Shown one piece after another: positions 1-5,689 of a stretch of DNA of 42,201 nt; position 1 is the stretch's first letter; every line of letters starts with the position of its first letter. The DNA comes from a virus. The DNA is taken from positions 1-42,201 of the IMG/VR virus record IMGVR_UViG_3300020034_000039. One strand, 5' to 3'. The position numbers and the translations under genes are program-made. The notes below the pieces were generated by a model. The model made no database searches. It was not told the DNA's origin and saw only the letters and a program-made list of their open reading frames with translations.

Positions 1-153
1 GAGACCCGAAAACAATAATAAGGGCCGGGGCGGGATACCTCTTGACAAATGGATCAAAAAATATTTATGCTAAGCAAAGCAACACATAAATATTTTTTGA
101 TCCATTTGTCAAGAGGTATCCCGCCCCGGCCCTTATTATTGTTTTCGGGTCTC
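1..153. repeat. Perfect 69-bp inverted repeat with 15-nt loop at the window start
   Basis: Bases 1-69 are the exact reverse complement of 85-153, with bases 70-84 as loop. The match begins at the first base of the window. The arms carry GC-rich outer parts (about 21-35) and AT-rich inner parts. Each arm contains a TTGACA box directed towards the loop. A stem this long and perfect is far beyond an ordinary terminator. It could be a terminal hairpin (telomere-like), a single-strand origin or single-strand promoter, or an inverted-repeat assembly artefact. No protelomerase was recognised. Confidence 0.95.
42..71 (+). promoter_or_regulatory. Sigma70-like promoter inside the left palindrome
   Basis: TTGACA at 42-47 is followed by 18 bp and TATGCT at 66-71, so transcription would start near the loop and run right through the second arm towards the early genes. 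Because of the palindrome, the same -35 box also exists on the minus strand (107-112), firing left into the loop with a weaker -10 (TATGTG). The consensus match is good for the plus strand. Activity is inference. Confidence 0.5.
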
Positions 154-410
154 TATATCACATTATTTTATTGACATAACAGGGATTATTTATTTGTTTC
201 GCTATGCGCTTTATCTAGTCGCGATTGCATATGGCTTGCGGACGGTTTGCACTGGCTTTGCGCTTCGTCCCTACCTGCTATCATCCGGCCCCGGCATGTG
301 GCTTGCGGACGGTTTGAACTGGCTTTGCGCTACGCTATGGCAATGGTTCCCAATTCCTCACTTGACACTTGACGACCATTTCCATTAGTCTCGGTTTCAA
401 CATCGCAGTA
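154..410. other. Leader region between palindrome and first gene
   Basis: No convincing gene is present. There are two TTGACA boxes. The one at 171-176 lacks a good -10. The one at 362-367 has a 17-bp spacer to a mediocre TTAGTC at 385-390. A 33-bp direct repeat occupies 232-331. A 64-codon TTG-started frame exists at 194-388 but has no ribosome site and reads the direct repeat in two different frames, so I do not call it. The region probably carries control sites for the early operon. Confidence 0.5.
232..331 (+). repeat. 33-bp direct repeat, two copies
   Basis: Bases 232-264 and 299-331 match over 33 positions with a single difference (C at 250, A at 317). The copies start 67 bp apart, which is not a multiple of three, so this is not a protein repeat. 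They lie just before the early operon and could be protein-binding sites or a recent tandem duplication. Confidence 0.85.
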
Positions 411-433
411 ACGGCCCATAGCGGCCCCAAACT
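411..433 (+). promoter_or_regulatory. Early-gene leader element, copy 1
   Basis: This is the first of five near-identical 22-24-bp elements with core ACGGCCCATAGCGGCCCC followed by AAACT. It ends about 20 bp before the start codon at 454, just ahead of the AGGAG ribosome site. Two GGCC blocks could pair into a small hairpin around CATAGC. Confidence 0.8.
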
Positions 434-453
434 CGCAATAGGAGATTTACCCC

Positions 454-1104
454 ATGTTCAATACGATCCCTGATACAAAAGACTCGCTCCTCCTAACTGA
501 CATCTACAAACCAAAGCGGACAGCTGATTTCGTCGGACTGGAAAAGCCTAAAAAACTCGCCCTGGCACTGGCAAAAAAGCCCTTCAGCTCTTATTACATC
601 TTTCGCGGACCGTCTGGAATTGGAAAGACAACTTTCGCCTTTGCTATGGCTGAAGAGATTGGAGCGGAGGTGCATCATATTCCTTCAAAATTTTGCACTG
701 AAGCGGAGCTGGAGCGAACCCACAGTGAATGCTTTTATATGCCATCACAGGGAAAAAGATTTCATATGATTATCATCGACGAAGCGGACCTAATGACGAA
801 AGCATCGCGCGATTGTCTCCTTTCGATGATGGATGGAACGAGACCAGCTCCAGACACAATTATCGTCATGACATCAAATGACGTGGAAAAATTCGAAGAT
901 AGATTTATCTCACGATGCCAGTCTTACAACTTCAGCTCACAAGCCACGCAGAAAGACTCAGCAGCCTTACTCGCGCGCGTATGGGCCGCTGAAGCTCCAA
1001 AGGATGCAATCGCGCCAAACTTCGCGCGGATTGTAAAAGATGCCAGCTCTAATATCCGTATGGCTCTTAACGCACTTCAGCAAGAATTAACGCTTGTTTC
1101 GTAA
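454..1104 (+). CDS. Clamp-loader-like AAA+ ATPase (RFC small-subunit type)
   Basis: This 216-aa protein has the ordered motifs of an RFC/gp44/DnaX-type AAA+ module: Walker A GPSGIGKT (52-59), Walker B IIIDEAD (106-112), sensor 1 in MTSND (139-143) and the SRC arginine-finger motif (153-155). A short helical tail resembling a lid domain follows. Clamp loaders open sliding clamps at primer ends using ATP. It is shorter than typical RFC subunits (about 320 aa) and lacks the C-terminal collar domain, so it may act as an inhibitor, an alternative loader subunit or a helper of the host loader. No polymerase or clamp gene accompanies it. The start has a clear AGGAG 10 bp upstream and sits behind leader copy 1. 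The AAA+ assignment is firm; the clamp-loader role is inference. Confidence 0.85.
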   Translation: MFNTIPDTKDSLLLTDIYKPKRTADFVGLEKPKKLALALAKKPFSSYYIFRGPSGIGKTTFAFAMAEEIGAEVHHIPSKFCTEAELERTHSECFYMPSQGKRFHMIIIDEADLMTKASRDCLLSMMDGTRPAPDTIIVMTSNDVEKFEDRFISRCQSYNFSSQATQKDSAALLARVWAAEAPKDAIAPNFARIVKDASSNIRMALNALQQELTLVS

Positions 1105-1135
1105 AATTTGCTAACCATTTCACGTCATGTTCGTA

Positions 1136-1156
1136 TATAGTTATAGTTATAGTTAT
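1136..1156 (+). repeat. TTATAG hexamer repeat before the DUF932 gene
   Basis: About 3.5 tandem copies of TTATAG lie 10 bp upstream of leader copy 2. A similar tract occurs at 2988-3006, and its reverse complement lies in the divergent promoter at 39201-39224. The tracts contain -10-like hexamers and may be promoter or operator sequences. Confidence 0.7.
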
Positions 1157-1165
1157 TCAACGTTA

Positions 1166-1188
1166 ACGGCCCATAGCGGCCCCAAACT
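1166..1188 (+). promoter_or_regulatory. Early-gene leader element, copy 2
   Basis: The core is identical to copy 1 (ACGGCCCATAGCGGCCCC plus AAACT). It is placed 22 bp before the start codon at 1211 and followed by AGGAG. Confidence 0.8.
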
Positions 1189-1210
1189 TCACCAACAGGA
1201 GATTCCACAA

Positions 1211-2086
1211 ATGCGTTCCTTTAACTCATCCTTCGTCAACGTCCTAGATGCATCTCAGCTCCGTTCTCTAGTACCGTCCGCTTATGCAACGGCCCCACAT
1301 GCATCGCGTTCCTCTCGCTACGCTTACATTCCTACGTCTGAAGTGATCGACGGTTTGATGGCTGAGGGGTTCGCACCTTTTAAGGCTGTGCAATCCAAGT
1401 CCCGCATCGAAGGTAAAACAGAATTTACAAAACACATGATTCGGTTCCGCCATGCGGATGCTATCGCGCGCGCGGACGGCAATATTCCTGAAGTTGTGCT
1501 GATTAACTCGCATGATGGAACATCCGCTTATAAGCTGCTATCCGGTATCTTCAGAATGATTTGCACTAATGGTTTGATTGTTTGCGAAAAGAATCTTGGC
1601 GAGCTATCTATTCACCATAAGGGAAATATCGTTAATCAGGTGATCGAAGGTAGTTTCGAAATTATCGGACAATCTCAGAAAGCTCTCGGCACGATTGAAA
1701 ATTGGTCAGCGCTGCAACTCACGTCAGGGGAACAAAATGCATTCGCGGAAGCGGCCCATTCTCTCCGCTTCGCTGATTCAGACGGCAAAATTGATACTCC
1801 CATCACTGCGGCCCAATTGTTAACTCCGCGTCGTATGGCGGATCGGTCTGAAAATTCAGCCTGGACGCGTCCAGCACCTGACCTGTACCGCACTATGAAT
1901 GTAGTGCAGGAGAACGTCATACGCGGAGGATTGTCCGCGCGTGCAATGGGTGACGGTCGGACGCGCGGACGCATGGTAACTACGCGCGAAGTACGCGGGA
2001 TAGATCAGGATGTCCGCTTGAATCGCGCTCTCTGGCAGTTAGCAGAACGTATGGCGGAACTGAAGGGAGTTAAATCAGCGGCTTAA
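1211..2086 (+). CDS. DUF932 family phage/plasmid protein
   Basis: This 291-aa protein matches the DUF932 (phage/plasmid-like protein) pattern. Its central segment around residues 100-150 reads VVLINSHDGTSAYKLLSGIF and is followed by CTNGLIV and an HHKGN motif, which are hallmarks of that family. The molecular function of DUF932 is not established; members are common on conjugative plasmids and phages and are usually near replication or anti-restriction genes. I chose ATG 1211 rather than the upstream ATG at 1127. It has AGGAG at the right distance and follows leader copy 2, whereas the 1127 start would translate the TTATAG repeat and the leader. It is the second gene of the early operon. Confidence 0.85.
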   Translation: MRSFNSSFVNVLDASQLRSLVPSAYATAPHASRSSRYAYIPTSEVIDGLMAEGFAPFKAVQSKSRIEGKTEFTKHMIRFRHADAIARADGNIPEVVLINSHDGTSAYKLLSGIFRMICTNGLIVCEKNLGELSIHHKGNIVNQVIEGSFEIIGQSQKALGTIENWSALQLTSGEQNAFAEAAHSLRFADSDGKIDTPITAAQLLTPRRMADRSENSAWTRPAPDLYRTMNVVQENVIRGGLSARAMGDGRTRGRMVTTREVRGIDQDVRLNRALWQLAERMAELKGVKSAA

Positions 2087-2095
2087 CGCAGATGG

Positions 2096-2123
2096 AAGCG
2101 GAGACTGTGAAAAGTCTCCGCTT
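2096..2123 (+). terminator. Hairpin after DUF932 gene
   Basis: An 11-bp perfect stem (2096-2106 with 2113-2123) encloses a 6-nt loop 10 bp after the stop codon. No real U-tract follows, so it may be an attenuator or RNA-stabilising hairpin rather than a full terminator. It supports the next gene starting at 2203, not at an upstream ATG at 2092. Confidence 0.5.
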
Positions 2124-2164
2124 TAATGCGGCGGTATCGTCCAAAGCCGATACGCTAAACGTCA

Positions 2165-2186
2165 ACGGCCCATTGCGGCCCCAAAC
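2165..2186 (+). promoter_or_regulatory. Early-gene leader element, copy 3
   Basis: This copy is ACGGCCCATTGCGGCCCC plus AAAC, with one base changed in the spacer between the two GGCC blocks. It lies immediately before AAAGGAG and the start at 2203. Confidence 0.75.
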
Positions 2187-2202
2187 AAAAGGAGCATGTC
2201 TT

Positions 2203-2955
2203 ATGCCTCATTTCAAGTTTGCCTCTATCGCGCATTCATCAAAGTACGGCTATGCGTTCGATTCCTCTTCTTATAGCAACTCTGAAAGCCACTCTGAAAG
2301 CCATCCTAACTTTCGCCAATTTGAAACGTACGGTGACGGTCTCACCCAACATTCGGGTGACTGGAGTGTGACTCTTGAATACCTCACGGATTATCTTCAA
2401 TCCCTGGGAGCTGCGATGCTCACAAACGAAGAGTTGACAGATGCGGTTTCCTTCTTAGTAACTCGGCATCCTGACGCGGATAAAATCGCGTTTGCCGCGT
2501 CGGTCGTCTACAAAGATTCAGATGGGGAGTGGAGTAAACGTAGGTATTACTCTTCGCAATTGCAGAAGGTTGGCGGTCGGGCCAAAGAACATGATAACCG
2601 CTTCACTGAGCTAACGCGCTATCAGGATGGCTCACGTGCATCAATCTTCCGCATCGTTACATTGGAGTATGCATATGGTTTAGAGCGGTTTCAAAACGAT
2701 GAAGCAATCCGCGATTGGGCTTTTGCTCAAAAGAAGTTTGTTGAAATCGGTGAAGGTTTGCCCAAGTGGTTTGATGGCAATAACAGAAAACTCTGCAAAC
2801 TCCGTGATGCGCTTTCCGTTTGCCGCTTGTTGGCTGAGGCTTTGCGTAACCGTAACAATGCGGAGTCCATGCTTAATCATTACAAGCATTGCGTCTCCGT
2901 AGAAGCGGCCCAAGCTGCGGAGTCTGAAACTGTTATTGACATCCTGGCGTCCTGA
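2203..2955 (+). CDS. Unknown early protein, 250 aa
   Basis: I do not recognise this family. The protein has a serine-rich stretch near residues 18-33 containing a SESHSESH repeat, then a mixed alpha/beta body with no membrane segment, signal or cysteine cluster. The C-terminal third (about 190-235) is predicted-helical and rich in Leu, Arg and Asn. The start at ATG 2203 follows AAAGGAG by 8 bp and leader copy 3. The upstream in-frame ATG at 2092 would read through a hairpin and the leader and is rejected. It shares its leader with the clamp-loader-like and DUF932 genes, so it is probably expressed with them. Confidence 0.75.
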   Translation: MPHFKFASIAHSSKYGYAFDSSSYSNSESHSESHPNFRQFETYGDGLTQHSGDWSVTLEYLTDYLQSLGAAMLTNEELTDAVSFLVTRHPDADKIAFAASVVYKDSDGEWSKRRYYSSQLQKVGGRAKEHDNRFTELTRYQDGSRASIFRIVTLEYAYGLERFQNDEAIRDWAFAQKKFVEIGEGLPKWFDGNNRKLCKLRDALSVCRLLAEALRNRNNAESMLNHYKHCVSVEAAQAAESETVIDILAS

Positions 2956-2959
2956 TTTG

Positions 2960-2980
2960 ACGCGGAGAAATCCTCCGCGT
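2960..2980 (+). terminator. Hairpin after unknown early gene
   Basis: An 8-bp stem (2960-2967 with 2973-2980) with a 5-nt loop lies just past the stop at 2955. It is followed by an AT-rich TATAATCTAG stretch rather than a pure T-run. It may be a partial terminator or processing site. Its sequence class (CGCGGAG/CTCCGCG) resembles the hairpin at 2096-2123. Confidence 0.45.
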
Positions 2981-2987
2981 TATAATC

Positions 2988-3006
2988 TAGTTATAGTTAT
3001 TGTTAT
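2988..3006 (+). repeat. TTATAG-type repeat before leader copy 4
   Basis: This is a shorter version of the 1136-1156 tract (TAG TTATAG TTAT TGTTAT) directly upstream of leader copy 4. Recurrence in the same relative position argues for a regulatory function. Confidence 0.6.
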
Positions 3007-3008
3007 TG

Positions 3009-3032
3009 ACGGCCCCATAGCGGCCCCAAACT
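3009..3032 (+). promoter_or_regulatory. Early-gene leader element, copy 4
   Basis: The same core as copy 1 with one extra C in the first GGCC block. It is followed by GAAGGAG and the start at 3052. Confidence 0.78.
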
Positions 3033-3051
3033 CTGAAGGAGATTTCATAAA

Positions 3052-3300
3052 ATGATGTTCCTTACTCTTACCCCATCCAATAGCGAAAACGTTGCGGATT
3101 CCTATATGTTCGTCATCGGCAAAGATGTTGAAGCGGCCCAACCTTACCGTATGATCGGTTCGCCTATGCGCTTCGCATCCTTGCGCGATGCGGTAGAAGC
3201 GGCGGCATTCTGCGGTTATACGGTTTACCCTGACGGTCAGGTGATGTTCTTGCCTGACCTTGAACCCCAGTCATCTCTATTCCTCCGCGATGATGCATAA
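3052..3300 (+). CDS. Unknown small early protein, 82 aa
   Basis: The gene starts at ATG 3052 (a second ATG follows at 3055) with GGAG about 10 bp upstream and leader copy 4 before it. The product has no recognisable motif, signal or membrane span. A segment near residues 38-60 (MRFASLRDAVEAA, then GYTVYPDG) has the look of a small alpha/beta fold. It is acidic at the C-terminus. Function unknown. Because the gene shares the leader with four other early genes, co-regulation is likely. Confidence 0.7.
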   Translation: MMFLTLTPSNSENVADSYMFVIGKDVEAAQPYRMIGSPMRFASLRDAVEAAAFCGYTVYPDGQVMFLPDLEPQSSLFLRDDA

Positions 3301-3306
3301 ACGTTA

Positions 3307-3329
3307 ACGGCCCATAGCGGCCCCAAACT
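3307..3329 (+). promoter_or_regulatory. Early-gene leader element, copy 5
   Basis: Identical core to copies 1 and 2, including the preceding ACGTTA shared with copy 2. It is followed by AAAAGGAG and the start at 3348. Confidence 0.8.
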
Positions 3330-3347
3330 CTAAAAGGAGATTTCAAG

Positions 3348-3770
3348 ATGTCCGCTTTTGTCGTTTCAGATAATCATATTGATGCACTCGTTACGGTGGC
3401 AATTTTCGGCGTGTCCGGTCGAACTGCCACATCTGGAATGTGGTGCGGCCCTTACGTATTCAATAATCGCGCATCCGTCTATTCCGCTGATCGCCTGGGG
3501 GCGATGCTGCTAAACGAGAATGTTCTCAGCGTCCAAGCTCGCTATCCTAATGATTCCGTCCAAGTGACGAAATACACCTATCCCCTGGGTAACACTACGC
3601 CTTATATGTCCGCAGTAGCGGCGCTTAAGCTGGTTAAATGCTATGAATATCAGGCTTGCGAGCATGACGGCTGGGACACATCCGATGCGAAAAAGTTTTG
3701 CGCTGCTCTTACGGGAGCGCTCATTGACGCGTTGCCTGGGTATGACGCTGCTCCCTGGGCGCTCGACTAA
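3348..3770 (+). CDS. Unknown early protein, 140 aa
   Basis: The ATG at 3348 has AAGGAG 8-9 bp upstream and leader copy 5. The 140-aa product has no motif I recognise. It contains several Tyr/Trp residues and three Cys (LVKCYEYQACEHDGW and KKFCAAL) that could be structural. No signal peptide or transmembrane span. It is part of the early operon. Leader elements after this gene become degenerate (CATCCGGCCC near 3791 and CATCCGGCC near 4151). Confidence 0.7.
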   Translation: MSAFVVSDNHIDALVTVAIFGVSGRTATSGMWCGPYVFNNRASVYSADRLGAMLLNENVLSVQARYPNDSVQVTKYTYPLGNTTPYMSAVAALKLVKCYEYQACEHDGWDTSDAKKFCAALTGALIDALPGYDAAPWALD

Positions 3771-3823
3771 AACCGTTTGGGTCGGATCAATCATCCGGCC
3801 CGACAAAGAAGGAGAATTTTAAA

Positions 3824-4132
3824 ATGGATTACCGCGAAGGGATGCAGGTCTTACGGGCTGCGCGTCTCCACGCTCCGGCAATCGTTCAAATGAATGGTCA
3901 ATATTTTGTGTTTTCTCGGACGAAGTTAATCAGCTCCGGCGCATCCGTCTACGATGCGCTGGATGCTGGCGGCTTTCTGGTTCCCCAGAATGCTCCCACG
4001 CTGATCTTTACCGCGTATCAGCATGACGTAAACCTTGGCCAAGAAAAACAGGCGGTAGCGAAATCGTCCAAGATGGCGCAACGAATTGCGAATGCGCTTA
4101 ACGAATACATACCTGGAATCAGAAAGGTTTAA
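3824..4132 (+). CDS. Unknown early protein, 102 aa
   Basis: The ATG at 3824 is preceded by AAGGAG and a degenerate leader (CATCCGGCCC). The product is soluble, with two hydrophobic strands (IVQMNGQYFVF, then LIFTAYQHDV) and a basic C-terminal helix (KMAQRIANALNEY). I do not recognise the family. It continues the same transcription unit as the preceding genes. Confidence 0.65.
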   Translation: MDYREGMQVLRAARLHAPAIVQMNGQYFVFSRTKLISSGASVYDALDAGGFLVPQNAPTLIFTAYQHDVNLGQEKQAVAKSSKMAQRIANALNEYIPGIRKV

Positions 4133-4175
4133 CCGCGTCGGTCGGCGCGTCATCCGGCCAAAAGGAAAAATCAAA

Positions 4176-4469
4176 ATGTTCTACAAAATTGCTGCTCTCG
4201 CCTTGGTCTCCGCTGGTCTCACACTCCACGCGCAAACATCCACCACTCAATCCCACTGTGACAACTTTGGAAATTGCACATCCACCACTCAGTCTCAGCC
4301 CGATCCCTGGGCGGCGGCGCGTCAACGAAATCAGGAAATGGAAGAGTCCAATCGGCGCAATCAGGAAAGGCTTGCGGAGACTCAACGTCAACTAAACCAG
4401 CCTCGCATGTGTACCGTGTCCGTAATTGAGAATGGCGTGGTCGTCGTTAGATCGGCTCCCTGCCAGTAG
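4176..4469 (+). CDS. Small secreted Gln/Asn-rich protein, 97 aa
   Basis: The start at ATG 4176 follows AAAGGAAA and a degenerate leader. It gives a classic Sec signal peptide: MFYK, the hydrophobic run IAALALVSAGLTL, then HAQ as a probable cleavage site near residue 20. The mature part has a short repeated STTQS motif on both sides of a DNFGNC segment, a charged Gln/Arg/Glu-rich helix, and a C-terminal beta strand ending in APCQ. Four cysteines could form disulfides in the periplasm. An ATG 90 bp upstream would hide the signal peptide and overlap the previous gene, so it is rejected. Possible roles include lysis control, superinfection exclusion or envelope modification. None is proven. Confidence 0.75.
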   Translation: MFYKIAALALVSAGLTLHAQTSTTQSHCDNFGNCTSTTQSQPDPWAAARQRNQEMEESNRRNQERLAETQRQLNQPRMCTVSVIENGVVVVRSAPCQ

Positions 4470-4471
4470 CA

Positions 4472-4570
4472 ATGCTGCTCCTGAAACTCTGGCTTTACCC
4501 TTCGCTTTTCGGCGGTGCTGTCCTGCTCTTGGTCGCTCTCTACAACTTCATCCGTCAATTGTGGAACTAA
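4472..4570 (+). CDS. Mini membrane protein, 32 aa
   Basis: This ORF starts 2 bp after the stop of the secreted protein and encodes one long hydrophobic span (LYPSLFGGAVLLLVALYNF) with a Lys near the N-terminus and Arg/Trp at the C-terminus. Close coupling to a secreted protein suggests the pair acts at the inner membrane. No strong ribosome site is visible, so it would depend on translational coupling. It is the last gene of the plus-strand early operon, ending before a convergent hairpin. Confidence 0.5.
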   Translation: MLLLKLWLYPSLFGGAVLLLVALYNFIRQLWN

Positions 4571-4592
4571 ACCACTCCCAATTGACCGCAGA

Positions 4593-4799
4593 TTAGGGCT
4601 GGGAACGCTTCCCAGCCCTTCCGTTCGTCTTGGGTGGTGGTTTGTATCCTCCGGCGTCCGCTGGCGCGGCTGTGGGCGGTTTCTTCACTATCCGCATTCG
4701 GCTTCGCAACGCTCGGGCCTTGTCATCCTCTTCGCGGCATGGGCAACGGTGGCCGTTGGCGTTTCCTGATCCTCCGCATTGGTCGCAGTCGATTCGCAT
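4593..4799 (-). CDS. DnaJ-type zinc-finger mini protein, 68 aa
   Basis: The N-terminus reads MRIDCDQCGGSG followed by HRCPC, giving one CxxCxGxG knuckle and a second Cys pair of the DnaJ zinc-finger kind. The rest is basic and proline-rich. The ATG follows the upstream stop (TAA ATG), with GACGAGGAA before it. It is the last gene of the minus-strand accessory operon. It resembles the three-knuckle protein at 5129-5371. Such phage proteins are usually of unknown function; zinc binding is inferred. Confidence 0.7.
   Translation of the reverse strand: MRIDCDQCGGSGNANGHRCPCREEDDKARALRSRMRIVKKPPTAAPADAGGYKPPPKTNGRAGKRSQP
4595..4619. terminator. Hairpin at convergent gene junction
   Basis: A perfect 11-bp stem (4595-4605 with 4609-4619) and 3-nt loop sit where the early plus-strand operon meets the minus-strand module. 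It overlaps the stop codon of the minus gene at 4593. No long T-run on either side, so efficiency is uncertain, but position and stability suit a bidirectional terminator. Confidence 0.6.
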
Positions 4800-5474
4800 T
4801 TATTCCTCGTCCGTCAGTCCGTACCGTTCTTTAGTGCTTTCACCGCGTTTCCTCCACGGATTCGTCTCTGATCCAAAGTTCTCATCCCAATACCTGGCTA
4901 GTTCGGTGCGGTGTTTCGCTAGGGCTTTGTTCCAGCGGTAGAGCAACCGCGTCTGTGCCGCAAACGCGATTGCCACGCAGATGTAGAGAGTGGTGATCGC
5001 GTAACTCTTGGGGATGTGCCGGGCCACAAGTGGGCCGAAAAGAAACTGCGTGATCGTTGTTCCAAGGGCAAATCCTAGTCCGAGTGCGCCTATATAGAAA
5101 CGGTACTTGCTGGGGTATCCGTCCACGGTTATCGGCTCGCGGGGGGGGATAGGGGCGGTAGGTATCCCATCCCGTTGCAGGGGCCGCATGAGTGGTTCGT
5201 CTTTGCGTTCCATCCGCTCCCGTCGCAGCTCCCGCAAGCTGTCACAATTCCCTTCCCCTTGCACTTCGAGCATTTCGGGCTTGGCTTTCCCATCTTCGTC
5301 ATTCGTCGGCATCCGCATTTCCCTTTCTTTTCCGGCTGGAGTGCTGCTGCTGCTATGTCGCTGGTCTCCATAACCGTACCCTCCTGTGAAGTCGTGACAG
5401 TTACCGCAATATCCCCACCGTTCGTCTTCGTCGCTGTAGCTCGTCCGCCAGCATACGGGACAGGTGAAGCTCAT
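4800..5474 (-). CDS. Zinc-ribbon start read through into a two-span membrane protein
   Basis: From ATG 5474 (overlapping the upstream TGA as ATGA) the frame opens with CPVC and CGNC in a segment typical of small stand-alone phage zinc-ribbon proteins of about 35 aa. Instead of ending there it continues for 224 aa. The last 100 aa look genuine: a Pro-rich stretch, two membrane spans (YIGALGLGFALGTTI and ITTLYICVAIAFAA) and a charged tail. The middle part (about 5190-5371) is antagonised by another frame with three DnaJ-type knuckles. The likely real arrangement is a short zinc-ribbon gene, the embedded gene 5129-5371, and a membrane-protein gene starting at an internal ATG (5213 or 5189). A single fused protein cannot be excluded. 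Confidence 0.6.
   Translation of the reverse strand: MSFTCPVCWRTSYSDEDERWGYCGNCHDFTGGYGYGDQRHSSSSTPAGKEREMRMPTNDEDGKAKPEMLEVQGEGNCDSLRELRRERMERKDEPLMRPLQRDGIPTAPIPPREPITVDGYPSKYRFYIGALGLGFALGTTITQFLFGPLVARHIPKSYAITTLYICVAIAFAAQTRLLYRWNKALAKHRTELARYWDENFGSETNPWRKRGESTKERYGLTDEE
5129..5371 (-). CDS. Three-knuckle DnaJ-type zinc-finger protein, overlapping frame
   Basis: This 80-aa frame contains CSKCKGKG, CGSCDGSG and CGPCNGMG, three consecutive CxxCxGxG motifs as in the DnaJ cysteine-rich domain. Its ATG at 5371 has an excellent GGAGG 8 bp upstream. It lies entirely within the 4800-5474 reading frame but in another phase, so one of the two frames is not used over this stretch. Three intact metal motifs by chance are very unlikely. 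I consider this the real coding frame here. It ends at 5129, overlapping the start of the membrane-protein part. Confidence 0.75.
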   Translation of the reverse strand: METSDIAAAALQPEKKGKCGCRRMTKMGKPSPKCSKCKGKGIVTACGSCDGSGWNAKTNHSCGPCNGMGYLPPLSPPASR

Positions 5475-5689
5475 ACTGGCGGCTCTTCCTGGGGATCGTC
5501 CGGCTCTAACAGAATTTGCAAAGCGAAGGTCTTCGCATATTCCGCCATCCCAACGGTGTGAGTGTGGCCGCAGTTCGATCTGATACAGACATCGCCACTG
5601 GTATCCGTCCAAACAACCAAGACGGCCTCCGGCTCTCCATGCTGGCCAAATTTCTCCATCACGTTTATCAGCATCTCTGTGCCTGTCAT
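5471..5689 (-). CDS. Unknown protein, 72 aa
   Basis: The gene is bounded by ATGA overlaps on both sides (start 5689 with the upstream stop, stop 5471 with the downstream ATG), so it is tightly coupled. The product has a compact beta-rich core (AVLVVWTDTSGDVCIRSNCG) with two Cys and two His nearby (HTHTVGMAEYAKTF), possibly a small metal site. Similar short proteins are common in phage accessory operons without a known role. No membrane span or signal. Confidence 0.65.
   Translation of the reverse strand: MTGTEMLINVMEKFGQHGEPEAVLVVWTDTSGDVCIRSNCGHTHTVGMAEYAKTFALQILLEPDDPQEEPPV

Noticed and set aside
194-388. 64-codon TTG-started ORF
   Set aside because: No ribosome site, no recognisable product, and it reads the 33-bp direct repeat in two different frames.
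1127-1210. N-terminal extension of the DUF932 protein
   Set aside because: It would translate the TTATAG repeat and the leader element; ATG 1211 has a proper AGGAG.
2092-2202. N-terminal extension of the 250-aa early protein
   Set aside because: It reads through an 11-bp hairpin and leader copy 3; ATG 2203 has AAAGGAG.
4630-5612. Several plus-strand ORFs opposite the zinc-knuckle genes
   Set aside because: Biased composition and lack of ribosome sites mark them as mirrors of the minus-strand coding frames.
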